A stretch of DNA of 64,000 bases from contig CAJPQG010000003.1 in assembly GCA_905372785.1 (NCBI GenBank), positions 1 through 64,000 of the forward strand, given 5' to 3'. This document shows positions 1-8,958 of the stretch, in pieces. The notes under the pieces were generated by a model. That model saw nothing but the letters and a program-made list of their open reading frames with translations. It was not told the origin of the DNA and did no database searches. Within the stretch, counting starts at the first letter, position 1. Every line of letters starts with the position of its first letter. Made by a program: the position numbers and the translations under genes. Source of the DNA: Candidatus Saccharimonadota bacterium. GTDB taxonomy: Bacteria > Patescibacteriota > Saccharimonadia > Saccharimonadales > Saccharimonadaceae.

Positions 1-55
1 GCGGACGGAACGTGCCATCAGGCCAGCCTGCAGTGATACCCTGCTGCTTGAGCCA
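1..55. repeat. 55-bp direct repeat, copy 1 (inside SLH repeat)
   Basis: Identical base for base to 187-241, a period of 186 bp (62 codons). It encodes the conserved WLKQQGITAGWPDGTFRP core of consecutive SLH repeats. The lack of even synonymous change suggests recent duplication or gene conversion. Confidence 0.9.
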
Positions 56-1216
56 AACGATCTCTTTATAGAAGGGATCATTCGGATTCACATCTGTGAA
101 GGGCGACTGCTTCGGCAACTGCACATTAGGCTCACCTGCTGCGCGGTACAAGAAGGCTGCCATAGCTTGACGCTCAATCGCATCATGCGGACGGAACGTG
201 CCATCAGGCCAGCCTGCAGTGATACCCTGCTGCTTGAGCCACGCAATGTCACCTACAAATGGGTTATCTGCAGCGACATCTTTGAACGGTGAGTTCACGC
301 TCGGCGTAGTTGGTGTACTGGGCTGAGGCGTTGGCACTGGCACCGATGGATTCGTCGGTTTTGGCTCGGGAGCCGGTTTTGGCGGATCAATCGGCTTCGG
401 CGTTGGAGCTGGGTTAACCTGCCCCTTCGGCCACTGCTGTTCCCATGTCACATCAAACGCTTTAGCATGGTCAAACACCCTGCGCGAACGGTAGGACGTT
501 TGGTCGTCCTTATTAAATACGGCTTCAAAGCTGGAGTTCGCATCCTCATCATTGATGGGCAACACGGTGAAATTAAGCACTCGCATGTACAAAAAACCAG
601 GATGCGGGTACTCCTGCCGATACTTCTTTAGTGCCTCAGCGCTGGGGTATACCGTCATCATCTTGAAGTTCAACCCTAGCTTGTACAGCTGGCCACCAGG
701 AAGACTACGCTCGAACTTGACTTCAACTTCCGTTTTGTCTTGGTAACGACCGATCTTTTCGAGCAAGTTCTCTTTACCGACAAACTGAGCCGTGCCTATG
801 ACTACCTCTTTGTCGTTCTGACTTTCGATCCTTCCCTTGGGCGAATAATCGACTGTGATTTCCTTACCGTCAAGCAGACGTGTACGCTTCATCTGCACAT
901 GAATCGTATAGCCATGCTCCTGTAGCTGCTTGTACACACCTGCTGGTATATACATAGACATACAAACGCTGTCCGGAGAAGCGTACATGAAGCGAAAGTA
1001 ACCAGCTTCACAAGCGCTCGCGGTAGTAGTTATATTTTTCTGAACCCACTGCTGATCGATAAACAACCCATCACCCTGACGGGCAGATGAGCTAGCAGCC
1101 GAAGAGACTACCGGTTGTGCTGCATGTGCAGCAGATGGTAGTCCGAGACCAAGCAGTAAGGCTGCTGCAACACCAGCTGCAGCAAACCTATGTGTAATAC
1201 GGGAAAATATTCCCAT
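1..1216 (-). CDS. Secreted SLH-domain protein (partial, 3' end outside window)
   Basis: The frame is open from an ATG at 1216 to the window edge (about 405 residues seen). A Shine-Dalgarno AAGGAG lies 7 bases before the ATG. Residues 1-33 form a signal peptide with a Leu/Ala-rich core ending in AHA-AQ. An N-terminal globular region of about 230 residues that I do not recognise follows. Then comes a Pro-rich linker (PKP, PAPEPKP, PVPTPQP) and at least two S-layer homology repeats with the typical core WLKQQGITAGWPDGTFRP and a RQAMAAFLYR segment. SLH domains usually bind secondary wall polymers, so the protein is probably surface anchored. The C-terminus, including any further SLH repeat or sorting signal, is not visible. 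Confidence 0.85.
   Translation of the reverse strand, partial: MGIFSRITHRFAAAGVAAALLLGLGLPSAAHAAQPVVSSAASSSARQGDGLFIDQQWVQKNITTTASACEAGYFRFMYASPDSVCMSMYIPAGVYKQLQEHGYTIHVQMKRTRLLDGKEITVDYSPKGRIESQNDKEVVIGTAQFVGKENLLEKIGRYQDKTEVEVKFERSLPGGQLYKLGLNFKMMTVYPSAEALKKYRQEYPHPGFLYMRVLNFTVLPINDEDANSSFEAVFNKDDQTSYRSRRVFDHAKAFDVTWEQQWPKGQVNPAPTPKPIDPPKPAPEPKPTNPSVPVPTPQPSTPTTPSVNSPFKDVAADNPFVGDIAWLKQQGITAGWPDGTFRPHDAIERQAMAAFLYRAAGEPNVQLPKQSPFTDVNPNDPFYKEIVWLKQQGITAGWPDGTFRP
187..241. repeat. 55-bp direct repeat, copy 2 (inside SLH repeat)
   Basis: Second copy of the repeat at 1-55; see that entry. Confidence 0.9.
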
Positions 1217-1306
1217 AATAGCTCCTTAAATCATCCATAAAAGCACTGGTGCCTTTATAGATATGTGGATTGTCGTGTTTTGCTAATGAATATACTATGA
1301 TCGTGT

Positions 1307-1326
1307 TTCTTTTCAGGTGAAAAGAA
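1307..1326. repeat. 8-bp inverted repeat in the SLH/ychF intergenic region
   Basis: TTCTTTTC and GAAAAGAA are perfect complements around a 4-base spacer. The site sits between the divergent SLH and ychF genes (1217-1504). It could be a regulator site or a transcript hairpin; nothing in the sequence decides. The rest of this gap shows a TATACT hexamer at 1291 and the ychF promoter, with no further gene. Confidence 0.4.
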
Positions 1327-1489
1327 TTAAGTGCCTTACTTCATATAATTCCTTTGCTTGTAGGGATAAAAGGTGCATATACGCGCTATGGAGACGGGCC
1401 AGTACTTGACGGGCGCTCAAAACATAGGTTGTATACGCCATGATAGTAGCACGCACTCTCACTACTGTAAAGTGGTTTATTTTACAATG

Positions 1490-1498
1490 TGCTACAAT
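1490..1498 (+). promoter_or_regulatory. Extended -10 of ychF, leaderless geometry
   Basis: TGC-TACAAT is followed by exactly 6 bases and the ATG at 1505, so transcription should start at or next to the start codon. No Shine-Dalgarno is present. Confidence 0.6.
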
Positions 1499-1504
1499 AG
1501 CCAT

Positions 1505-2584
1505 ATGGTAAGTATAGGAATTGTAGGGCTCCCAAACGTGGGTAAATCAACACTCTTTAACGCCCTAACGAATAATGATATCTTGGCGGCAAATTATCCC
1601 TTTGCCACAATTGAACCAAATACCGGCATTGTACCTGTGCCTGACGCACGTCTTGCTGTGCTCGCAGATATGTATGGTGCAGCAAAGGTGTTGCCTGCTA
1701 GTGTTACGTTTGTGGACATTGCCGGGCTCGTGGCTGGCGCCAGCCAAGGCGAAGGCCTGGGTAATAAGTTTCTGGCTAATATTCGCCAAACGAACGCAGT
1801 ATTGCACGTTGTGCGGGCCTTCAGCGGTGGCGGTATTATGCGTCATGATGGCGCTACCGAAGCCAGTCCAAAAGATGATATTGAAATTATCAACACCGAG
1901 CTCATTTTGGCCGATTTGCAAACAATCGAAAACCGCCTTCCTAAGTTGCAAAAGGAGGCTAAAGCCAACCCAAAAGTACGCTCACGTATTGCCTACCTTG
2001 AAACGCTTGCCGAGCAGCTACGCGCTGGTACGCCACTGTCGCAATTGCCAGAGCTCGACCATGAAGCAATTGCCGATCTACACCTTTTAACCGCTAAACC
2101 AGTTATTTATTTATTCAACGTAGACGAAGCTGGCCTTACCGATGCGACTCTGCAAGATGAGCTGCGCCAATTAGTCGCGCCAAGCCAAGCTATTTTTGTC
2201 TGTGCTGCGCTTGAAGACGAGCTTAAAGGCTTGCCGGCTGAGGAGGCTGCTGAGCTGCTTGAAAGCTATGGTGTCACTTCTTCTGGCCTTGAACAAACCA
2301 TTCAAGCCGCCTACCACACACTAGGCCTACAAAGCTACCTCACGGCTGGAGAAAAGGAAGTTCGTGCCTGGACTATTCCTCAGGGCGCCACTGCCCCACA
2401 GGCCGCTGGAGCAATCCACAGCGATTTCGAACGAGGCTTTATCGCTGCACAAATCATCAGCTATCCAGACCTAGTAGCAGCTGGCAGCGAACAAGCTGCT
2501 AAAGCCGCCGGCAAGGTACGCACCGAAGGCAAAGACTATATTATGCAGCCCGACGATGTCGTCGAGTTTCGGTTTAATGTCTAA
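1505..2584 (+). CDS. ychF: Redox-/ribosome-associated GTPase YchF (Obg family)
   Basis: 359 residues, close to the usual ~363. The P-loop GLPNVGKSTLFNALT lies near residues 7-21, the switch and G3 region is DIAGLVAGASQGEGLGNKFL, and the C-terminal TGS-like domain ends in the family pattern EGKDYIMQPDDVVEFRFNV. YchF proteins bind ATP or GTP and associate with ribosomes. The frame is open upstream to 1373, but the family N-terminus MVSIGIVG and the -10 hexamer seven bases before it place the start at 1505. The stop overlaps the next start by 8 bases, suggesting cotranscription with the gene at 2577. Confidence 0.95.
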   Translation: MVSIGIVGLPNVGKSTLFNALTNNDILAANYPFATIEPNTGIVPVPDARLAVLADMYGAAKVLPASVTFVDIAGLVAGASQGEGLGNKFLANIRQTNAVLHVVRAFSGGGIMRHDGATEASPKDDIEIINTELILADLQTIENRLPKLQKEAKANPKVRSRIAYLETLAEQLRAGTPLSQLPELDHEAIADLHLLTAKPVIYLFNVDEAGLTDATLQDELRQLVAPSQAIFVCAALEDELKGLPAEEAAELLESYGVTSSGLEQTIQAAYHTLGLQSYLTAGEKEVRAWTIPQGATAPQAAGAIHSDFERGFIAAQIISYPDLVAAGSEQAAKAAGKVRTEGKDYIMQPDDVVEFRFNV

Positions 2585-3482
2585 CCTCTTTTTAGGCGTG
2601 CAGTGGCGCCAGCTGCAGCATAGCGATAACAAAATATCGGCAACAGACCCGCACACACCGCGGTTCACTCCTTGGATTATCACTAGCCAGGAAGCGGTAC
2701 CCTTTTTTGCCGACTTACCGCGCCCCATTACCCTAGTCTTCTCTACTGATCAGCGCTATTGCACCGGGTGGCGCGATATCACCAAACACATCTCGCACCC
2801 CTGCTCAGACAATGCCATGGTGGCTCCAGCTTACGATACCTGCATTGCCTGCAAAAAGCGCACTGGCTTTAACCCTGCGTTTTATCACAGCAGTACTATT
2901 TCTCCGCAGCAAGAGCAGCTTAATACAACGCCCCATACGCTTTATTTAGCATATTTTAGTGCAGAATTAATAAAAGTTGGTATATCGCAGCAGCGCCGTG
3001 GCCTTGGCCGACTACTTGAGCAAGGCGCCCGCAGTGCATTGATTCTTGATATCTTTCCAAACGCTGGCAGTGCACGCCACTACGAAGCCGCCATTGCCAA
3101 ACTGCCCGGCATCAAAGAGACGGTCTCCACTAATGCAAAAACCGCCGCCTTAGCTCATGAATACACCACCGAAATAGCTCAGCAGCAGCTTCAACAAGCG
3201 CTCAGCCGCATCCAGGCAGCCCTTGGCACCACCTTTACTCCAACCTTTCACGATTTTAGCGCCAGCCACCACGCACAGACTAGCTACGACCTCACCGATT
3301 ACACACCACCATCTGTCCTCTCTGGAATGCCGCTCAGTGCCTTTGGTAGCCAGCTACTAACAACCTACCATGGTAGCACCCTGCTGATGTCGACTAGCCA
3401 ATTTACCGGCTACCCAGTCGCCATTACTTTTGCAGAATCAGCCGGGCTGGCGCTAACGCCAAAACAAATAGGACTCTTCTAG
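2577..3482 (+). CDS. DUF2797-like protein
   Basis: 301 residues. The start overlaps the end of ychF by 8 bases, implying translational coupling. The central part has CIACKKRTGFNPAFYHS followed by LYLAYFSAELIKVGIS and a GLGRLLEQGAR segment. From memory this matches the DUF2797 family, which is common in Actinobacteria and has no established function. The Cys pairs in the first half could bind a metal. The gene is tail to tail with tlyA and overlaps its last four bases. The family name is from recall; the reading frame itself is secure. Confidence 0.75.
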   Translation: MSNLFLGVQWRQLQHSDNKISATDPHTPRFTPWIITSQEAVPFFADLPRPITLVFSTDQRYCTGWRDITKHISHPCSDNAMVAPAYDTCIACKKRTGFNPAFYHSSTISPQQEQLNTTPHTLYLAYFSAELIKVGISQQRRGLGRLLEQGARSALILDIFPNAGSARHYEAAIAKLPGIKETVSTNAKTAALAHEYTTEIAQQQLQQALSRIQAALGTTFTPTFHDFSASHHAQTSYDLTDYTPPSVLSGMPLSAFGSQLLTTYHGSTLLMSTSQFTGYPVAITFAESAGLALTPKQIGLF

Positions 3483-4228
3483 CGAGTCCTTTGTTTATGG
3501 CTGGTTCGTGGCAACCTCAGCTGATAAAAACGCTCTACATTACCCTTAGCGCCGGCCACTTGACTATCGCGCTTGGCAACAATCACAAAATACTGCGTAG
3601 CCCAAGCCTCAAAATCTGCTAAAATCTTGCGGCGCACTGCGTTATTTTTAACTACGCCCTTCGTCGTTTGGTGGCGTTGAGCTTCAAACTGCGGCTTAAC
3701 CATCGCCACTAATGTCGTGTGCGGCCCCATGGCGTGAGCTGCAATATGTGGCAAAATCTGGCGCAGGCTAATAAACGACACGTCGCCCACAATAATATCA
3801 GGTGGCTGGGGTGGAATAAAATCACGAATATCGGTCTTTTCGTGCAACACAATGCGCTGATCCCCACGCAAACTAGGGTGTAGCTGGTCTGTACCGACAT
3901 CGACGGCATACACCAGCTTTGCGCCATGCTGCAAGGCGTAATCGGTAAAGCCACCAGTACTACTGCCAACATCCAGCACAATACTACCCGCAAATTGCAG
4001 GTTAAACGCCTGTGCCACGCTCGCTAGCTTCAAACCAGCCCGGCTAACATATTGCTGTGTAGCCTGCAGCTGAACGTGGCTATCTGGAGAAATAAACGTC
4101 CCTGGCTTGGTAACGATGCGACCATCGACCGTTACCTTGCCAAGACGAATCCAGTTCTCGGCCTGAGAACGACTGCGTACTTGGCCACTTGCAAGTAGCG
4201 CATGGTCCAAGCGAGTCTTTGTAGTCAT
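3479..4228 (-). CDS. tlyA: TlyA-family rRNA 2'-O-methyltransferase
   Basis: 249 residues. An S4 RNA-binding domain occupies about residues 3-65 (RLDHALLASGQVRSRSQAEN). A Rossmann methyltransferase domain follows, with the SAM motif VLDVGSSTGGFTDYALQ. TlyA enzymes methylate 16S and/or 23S rRNA, and haemolysin-like annotations of the family are historical. It is the last gene of the rpsF operon: its ATG shares one base with the efp stop (TAATG), indicating coupled translation. The end overlaps the convergent gene at 2577-3482 by four bases. Confidence 0.9.
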   Translation of the reverse strand: MTTKTRLDHALLASGQVRSRSQAENWIRLGKVTVDGRIVTKPGTFISPDSHVQLQATQQYVSRAGLKLASVAQAFNLQFAGSIVLDVGSSTGGFTDYALQHGAKLVYAVDVGTDQLHPSLRGDQRIVLHEKTDIRDFIPPQPPDIIVGDVSFISLRQILPHIAAHAMGPHTTLVAMVKPQFEAQRHQTTKGVVKNNAVRRKILADFEAWATQYFVIVAKRDSQVAGAKGNVERFYQLRLPRTSHKQRTR

Positions 4229-4788
4229 TATTTTTTACGCTCGCGGTAATCGCCAGTTGCCGTATCGACGCTCACAACGTCGCCCACCTTAATAAAGGCT
4301 GGCACCTTAATTACCTTGCCAGTTTCTAGTGTTGCGTCCTTTAATACACTACTGGTAGTGTCACCCTTAACGACATCTTCAGTATATGTCACTTCCAGGT
4401 AAATATTTTTTGGCAGCTCCACGTTAATAACTCGCTCATCAAAGAATTGCAGATGCAGCTCTTCACCCTCTTTTAGGTAATCTGCTGCGCTATCAACAAT
4501 ATCTTGCCCAAGCTCAAACTGCTCAAACGTTTCTGGATCCATAAAGTGGTAGCTATCACCAGTGTTATACAAGTATTGCACCACTTTGCTGCGTACATCA
4601 GCTGGCTCAATCTTATCCTGGCCCTTAAAGGTTTTAGGAATCACGCTGCCATCGATAAGGTTCTTTAGCTTCACGTTAACGATTGATCCACCACGGCCCA
4701 TCACTTTTTGGCCATATTCAATCACGCGGTATGGCTTGCCATCGATCTGGCAAACCACACCTTTCTTCAAATCAGTTGGCTGGTACAT
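4228..4788 (-). CDS. efp: Translation elongation factor P
   Basis: 186 residues with the normal three-domain length. EF-P enters the ribosomal E site to relieve stalling at proline runs. The N-domain tip loop reads VMGRGGS, so the residue at the usual modification site (about position 32) is Arg, not Lys. In the EarP system an Arg here is rhamnosylated, but no EarP-like gene is in the window. The gene lies 3 bases after rpsR and is coupled to tlyA. Confidence 0.95.
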   Translation of the reverse strand: MYQPTDLKKGVVCQIDGKPYRVIEYGQKVMGRGGSIVNVKLKNLIDGSVIPKTFKGQDKIEPADVRSKVVQYLYNTGDSYHFMDPETFEQFELGQDIVDSAADYLKEGEELHLQFFDERVINVELPKNIYLEVTYTEDVVKGDTTSSVLKDATLETGKVIKVPAFIKVGDVVSVDTATGDYRERKK

Positions 4789-4791
4789 GTA

Positions 4792-4992
4792 CTACCCCTG
4801 GCTAACAAATGGTAGTAATGCAAGGTGGCGTGCACGCTTAATCGCTACTGCAAGCTGACGCTGCTGCTTTGCGCTCAAACCAGTCTTTGAAATTGGCTCA
4901 ATTTGGCCGTAAATATTAATGAAACGCTGCAAGGTTTTTACATCCTTGTAGTCAAAATATGCTGGAACATCCTTTTTAAATCGTTTTGCCAT
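4792..4992 (-). CDS. rpsR: 30S ribosomal protein S18
   Basis: 66 residues. The S18 core is clear: [20 protein letters not shown], then [18 protein letters not shown]. It pairs with S6 on the 16S rRNA platform and sits in the classic rpsF-ssb-rpsR order. It starts 12 bases after ssb. An AGGAGAT Shine-Dalgarno precedes the start. Confidence 0.97.
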   Translation of the reverse strand: MAKRFKKDVPAYFDYKDVKTLQRFINIYGQIEPISKTGLSAKQQRQLAVAIKRARHLALLPFVSQG

Positions 4993-5004
4993 AAGTTATA
5001 TCTC

Positions 5005-5460
5005 CTAAAATGGAATCTCTGATAGATCGATTGGTTTACTGTCATCAATATCAGCGATTGGTTGATTGCTAGATTGGTTATTTTGACCTGCTTGGAAGCC
5101 GCCGTTTTGTGCGCTACCGCCACCGCTAGTGTCACCACTTGATGGACCATCAAGGAAAGTTACATCAGTTGCCACGATTTCAATGCGATTGCGACGCTTA
5201 CCGGTCTCTTTGTCCTCCCATGAATCCTGGCGCAACCGGCCCTGCACGAGGCAGCGACGACCTTTGCTCAGATAGCGGTTAACCAGTTCACCAGTTTTTT
5301 CCCAGGCTGTGACATCAAAGAAGTCGGCTTGGTCGTCCTGGCCCTGGCGGTCCACCGCCAGACTAAAACTAGTCACACTCTTTCCACTTGGAGTCGTGCG
5401 CATATCTGGGTCACGCGTGAGGCGCCCCATCACAATAACTTGATTGATGCTCTTTGCCAT
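5005..5460 (-). CDS. ssb: Single-stranded DNA-binding protein
   Basis: 151 residues. The OB fold spans about 1-105 (MAKSINQVIVMGRLTRDPD, FSLAVDR, GRRCLVQGRL). A Gly/Asn/Ser-rich linker follows, then the acidic tail ending DLSEIPF, which resembles the DDDIPF tip used to recruit replication and repair partners. It lies between rpsF and rpsR, as in many bacteria. Confidence 0.96.
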   Translation of the reverse strand: MAKSINQVIVMGRLTRDPDMRTTPSGKSVTSFSLAVDRQGQDDQADFFDVTAWEKTGELVNRYLSKGRRCLVQGRLRQDSWEDKETGKRRNRIEIVATDVTFLDGPSSGDTSGGGSAQNGGFQAGQNNQSSNQPIADIDDSKPIDLSEIPF

Positions 5461-5480
5461 ACAGGTTCTCTCTTTCGTTA

Positions 5481-5819
5481 TTAAGCTTCAGAAGCTGCTT
5501 TTTCAGCCTTAGCTGACTCAAGTGCCGCACGAGCGCGCTCGTCGGTTTTTACCAAGAGGTAACGCAACACTTCGTCGGTGATGTTAAAGACATTTGAAAT
5601 GCGCAGTGGCGCGGTTGCTGGCAGCGCAACATCAAAGTATACGTACACTGCAAAGTTTTCGTGACGGATGCTGTACTCGAGCTTTTTCTTGCCCCAAACA
5701 TCCTCTTTAGTAATTTCACCACCAGCTTCGGTGATAATACCACGGACCTTTTCGAGTGCCTGCTCTAAGTTGGCCTCAAGATCTGGGTGGATAAGAACGG
5801 TCAGTTCATAATTCTTCAT
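5481..5819 (-). CDS. rpsF: 30S ribosomal protein S6
   Basis: 112 residues, starting MKNYELTVLIHPDLEANLEQ, with the S6 segment WGKKKLEYSIRHENFAVYVYF. First gene of rpsF-ssb-rpsR-efp-tlyA. A Shine-Dalgarno GGGAGAA precedes the ATG. Its leader of about 70 bases contains a hairpin (see 5838-5854) that could be the S6:S18 feedback site. Confidence 0.96.
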   Translation of the reverse strand: MKNYELTVLIHPDLEANLEQALEKVRGIITEAGGEITKEDVWGKKKLEYSIRHENFAVYVYFDVALPATAPLRISNVFNITDEVLRYLLVKTDERARAALESAKAEKAASEA

Positions 5820-5837
5820 AGATTCTCCCTTTACGGT

Positions 5838-5854
5838 ACCCGCTATGAACGGGT
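5838..5854 (-). promoter_or_regulatory. Hairpin in rpsF leader, candidate S6:S18 autoregulatory site
   Basis: On the minus strand ACCCG and CGGGT pair around a 7-base loop and are followed by ACCG. Known S6:S18 leader motifs contain a stem with exposed CCG; the match here is only partial. Confidence 0.4.
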
Positions 5855-5895
5855 GCTTACGACAACGCGCAAGCTTTGGTTGCTATATACATTTT

Positions 5896-5901
5896 AGTAT
5901 A
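5896..5901 (-). promoter_or_regulatory. -10 box of the rpsF operon
   Basis: TATACT preceded by TTGT. The predicted start gives a leader of about 70 bases, unlike the leaderless geometry of many neighbours. Confidence 0.5.
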
Positions 5902-5954
5902 ACAAAGATACCTACCCATGCCAAATGGGCTACTGATCGTGCACTAGGTGGCGG

Positions 5955-8270
5955 CTAGTCGTCGCCTAGACCTTCAATGCTGCTAACAAGTATTTCACGT
6001 GGCTTTGAGCCGTTCTTTGGGCCAATAATACCCTCGTCCTCCATGCGGTCGAGGAGTGCCGCAGCTTTGCCGTAACCGATGCGCAGTCGCCGCTGCAAAT
6101 AGCTCGTACTGGCCCCGCCATTGTTGATTACTAGCTGCAATGCCTCACGATAGGTGTCGTCACTGCCGCCAGAAAGGTCCATCGTCATACCACCCTTACC
6201 TAGCTGCACTTGCTGCGATACAATCTCATCGTTGTATTGTGGCTCCATTTGATTGCGCAAATAGTCGCAAACCCGGTTTACTTCATCATCGGTCACCCAA
6301 GCGCCCTGCACGCGCAGTGGCCCTGGTGCACCGCTGTCCAGCAGCAGCATATCACCCTGCCCAAGCAGCTTTTCAGCACCAGCAACATCCAAAATGGTGC
6401 GTGAATCTATCTGGCTCGCAACAGTAAACCCGATACGGCCCGGCACGTTGGCCTTAATTAATCCGGTAATCACGTTCACACTTGGGCGCTGCGTTGCAAG
6501 CACCAGGTGAATACCGACCGCACGCGCTTTCTGGGCGATACGCACGACCAGAGCTTCAACATCACGTGCTGCCACCATCATTAGGTCGGCCATCTCGTCG
6601 ATCACGATCACAATATACGGCATAGCTCCCTCTTCGGCTGCCGAATCTGCTGCTGGATTATTGCCATCCTCCACAGTGATTTTGGTTTTCTTCTGGCTAA
6701 TATATTTGTTGTAATCTTTAATATTACGGATACGTAAATCGGCCATTAACTTATAGCGGCGCTCCATTTCGTTCACTGCCCACTTAAGCGCACTAAGCGT
6801 CTTTTCCGGAGACGTAATAATCGGGGTTAGCAGGTGTGGAATATCTTGGTATGAGGCCATTTCCACCTGCTTTGGATCCACCAAAATAAGTTTCATATGG
6901 CTTGGGCTGTTGCGATACAGTAGGCTAGTCAGCAGCGTATTAATCATCACCGATTTACCAGAACCGGTTTGCCCGGCGATTAGCAGGTGCGGCATCTTAT
7001 TGAGCGCAGCGGTAACCGTTTCACCAGCAATGTCCTGCCCCACAGCAAATGTGAGCGGCTCAGCCGCCTGGCGCCACTGCTTGCTATGCAGCACGCCATA
7101 TAGTCGGACGTCCGCTGCCCGCACATTTGGTACTTCAATGCCAACTGCACGCTTGCCCGGAATCGGAGCTTCAATACGCAGGCTCGAGGCTGCCAAATTT
7201 AGCGCAATATTCGACTCCAGTGCCGTCAATCGCTTCAGCTTTACACCTGTTGGTGGCTTCAGCGTATACTGCGTGACCCGTGGCCCAACATTAGCACTTT
7301 CCATCTCTACATTAATATTAAATTCGCCGTAGGTATCACGAATAATTTTCGCATTCGCCTGCGCATCACCAGGATCAGGTAAATTCTGCTTGCTCTCAAG
7401 CAAATCAAGGCTCGGCGCCTTCCAGTTGGCATCATGTACTGCTGTTAGGGCGGCAGCAGCTTCCGCCTGCTTATCACGCTCAACCCGCATTGGTGGGCCA
7501 CTACGCCGCTTTGGCTTCTCTGACGCCGCATCTTGCACCGGACCATTCAATGTTACCTCTGGTGAATCACCAGTAGCTTCAGCCTTTTCAGCACGCTTTT
7601 GGGCCGCTTTTTCTCGGCGTGAAAGCTTCTTTGGCTCGGCTTTTTCGGCATCGTCTGCAGCATTTACTTGTTTAATCAGCGCTGCATTCGCCTCATCTTC
7701 GGCTGCAGTTTTAGTCGCCAGCGCTCCTTTAACCCCTTCCAGCGCCTCACGTGGCGTCTTGCTAAGCATAAACATAATGGTGACCGACAAAAGTAGCACA
7801 TATAAAAATACAGCGATTGGTGCATCGACTAGCTGCAATGCGCCACCGTTCAAACCTTGCCCAACAACGCCGCCAGCAGGTTGCCCATTAGCCACGCCCG
7901 CCATTACGATACCAACAATGCCCGTCACCCACAGCACTGCTAGTGCGCCAGCAATTTTGACCACCAGCGGTACCTTATTCCCTTCTGATTGGAAAATTTT
8001 TACCGCAATAAATACAAAAATTATTGGCAAAATATACGAGGCAAATCCAAGTAGCCAGAACAGCATTTGGTGCAGCCAATCAATTATTGGGCCACCCTTG
8101 CCGAACCAACTTACGACAATTACTATTGAAAATGCTATCAGCCCGACGGCAGCTATTTGCGACCAAAACCCTTCTGGAAGTGCGTGCTGAGGAGCAGCAG
8201 GAGCAGACTTTTTGGCAGCAGATTTCTTAGGAGCGGACTTCTTCTTTGTTGTATTTCTTTTTTTAACCAT
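5955..8270 (-). CDS. ftsK: DNA translocase FtsK/SpoIIIE
   Basis: 771 residues. A Lys/Ala-rich cytosolic N-terminus leads into four membrane segments (about 38-56, 68-90, 103-122, 150-168). A charged linker follows, then the motor with Walker A GQTGSGKS near 431 and Walker B IVIDEMADLMM near 550. A C-terminal winged-helix gamma domain (TSYLQRRLRIGYGKAAALLD) reads polar KOPS-type sites in known homologues. FtsK pumps chromosome ends through the closing septum. It ends 135 bases before the rpsF start and is probably a separate unit. Confidence 0.96.
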   Translation of the reverse strand: MVKKRNTTKKKSAPKKSAAKKSAPAAPQHALPEGFWSQIAAVGLIAFSIVIVVSWFGKGGPIIDWLHQMLFWLLGFASYILPIIFVFIAVKIFQSEGNKVPLVVKIAGALAVLWVTGIVGIVMAGVANGQPAGGVVGQGLNGGALQLVDAPIAVFLYVLLLSVTIMFMLSKTPREALEGVKGALATKTAAEDEANAALIKQVNAADDAEKAEPKKLSRREKAAQKRAEKAEATGDSPEVTLNGPVQDAASEKPKRRSGPPMRVERDKQAEAAAALTAVHDANWKAPSLDLLESKQNLPDPGDAQANAKIIRDTYGEFNINVEMESANVGPRVTQYTLKPPTGVKLKRLTALESNIALNLAASSLRIEAPIPGKRAVGIEVPNVRAADVRLYGVLHSKQWRQAAEPLTFAVGQDIAGETVTAALNKMPHLLIAGQTGSGKSVMINTLLTSLLYRNSPSHMKLILVDPKQVEMASYQDIPHLLTPIITSPEKTLSALKWAVNEMERRYKLMADLRIRNIKDYNKYISQKKTKITVEDGNNPAADSAAEEGAMPYIVIVIDEMADLMMVAARDVEALVVRIAQKARAVGIHLVLATQRPSVNVITGLIKANVPGRIGFTVASQIDSRTILDVAGAEKLLGQGDMLLLDSGAPGPLRVQGAWVTDDEVNRVCDYLRNQMEPQYNDEIVSQQVQLGKGGMTMDLSGGSDDTYREALQLVINNGGASTSYLQRRLRIGYGKAAALLDRMEDEGIIGPKNGSKPREILVSSIEGLGDD

Positions 8271-8281
8271 AACTGTGTTCC

Positions 8282-8287
8282 ATTATA
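8282..8287 (-). promoter_or_regulatory. -10 box of ftsK
   Basis: TATAAT 11 bases before the ATG. The predicted 5' leader is about 5 bases, too short for a Shine-Dalgarno. Confidence 0.5.
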
Positions 8288-8429
8288 CATAGCTACCCCG
8301 TAAACTACCAGAGATGCCGCAAAGAGGAGAAGTCAGAAGTTGACTTTTCACGAAAAAGCATACATTATACATAATATTCATGTTCTGCCCGCACCAACCG
8401 GTGCACTACCAAAAAGATAGGAGCGAATC

Positions 8430-8702
8430 ATGAACGTTCGTCAGAAAGTATCAGCAATCATTATCCTTGTAGCCTTGATTGGTTTGCCGGAGCTTCTGTG
8501 GCAAGCCGGCTACCGCGCCCTACAGCTAACGGTGCGCGGTCTGCTCACGCCGGTGCTTAAGCGCCGCTACAAGGATCATGACAATCCGCAGCTGGCTGCA
8601 CAGGCGCACCTTGGTTACTACGCCCCCTGGGTGTTCGACTTCAGCGAGTTTTGGTCGCTTGTAATCAACATCCGTCGCGCACAAAACCACGGTGCAGCCT
8701 AG
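8430..8702 (+). CDS. Small membrane protein of unknown function
   Basis: 90 residues. A hydrophobic segment at about 8-27 could be an uncleaved signal anchor. The rest is basic to neutral with an aromatic stretch (YYAPWVFDFSEFW). A Shine-Dalgarno (TAGGAG) lies 7 bases before the ATG. A leader hairpin at 8391-8405 (GCACC/GGTGC) and a terminator after the stop make this a single-gene unit. Its first codons resemble those of the secreted protein at 9006 (MN..RQK). I do not recognise a family. Confidence 0.65.
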   Translation: MNVRQKVSAIIILVALIGLPELLWQAGYRALQLTVRGLLTPVLKRRYKDHDNPQLAAQAHLGYYAPWVFDFSEFWSLVINIRRAQNHGAA

Positions 8703-8730
8703 GCGCTACGCCGCCACTCTGGCGCACCAT

Positions 8731-8769
8731 AGGTGTAGGGTTTCTTGAAGAGCCCTGCACCTACTTTTA
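8731..8769 (+). terminator. Intrinsic terminator after the 90-residue gene
   Basis: A 10-bp stem (AGGTGTAGGG with CCCTGCACCT, one G-U pair) is followed by ACTTTTAT. Confidence 0.75.
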
Positions 8770-8958
8770 TATAACGCTCTTATACTTATTGCTTACTTAG
8801 CATAACTGTTGTGTTATTATATACAACTAATTAGCGTACTTTATGTGCTGACTACCACAGTAATAGCGTAATTTATACAACTTTATTGCTATACCCCTAT
8901 CTATAGCGTATTGACCTTTATGTTATACGTGGTGATATAGTGAAAATGTCATGCTGAC

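Noticed and set aside
1373..1504. Longer ychF reading frame starting at 1373
   Set aside because: The extra 44 residues are not part of the family; the -10 box six bases before 1505 lies inside them.
7390..8190. 266-codon open frame antisense to ftsK
   Set aside because: Shadow of the Lys/Ala-rich linker and membrane region of FtsK.
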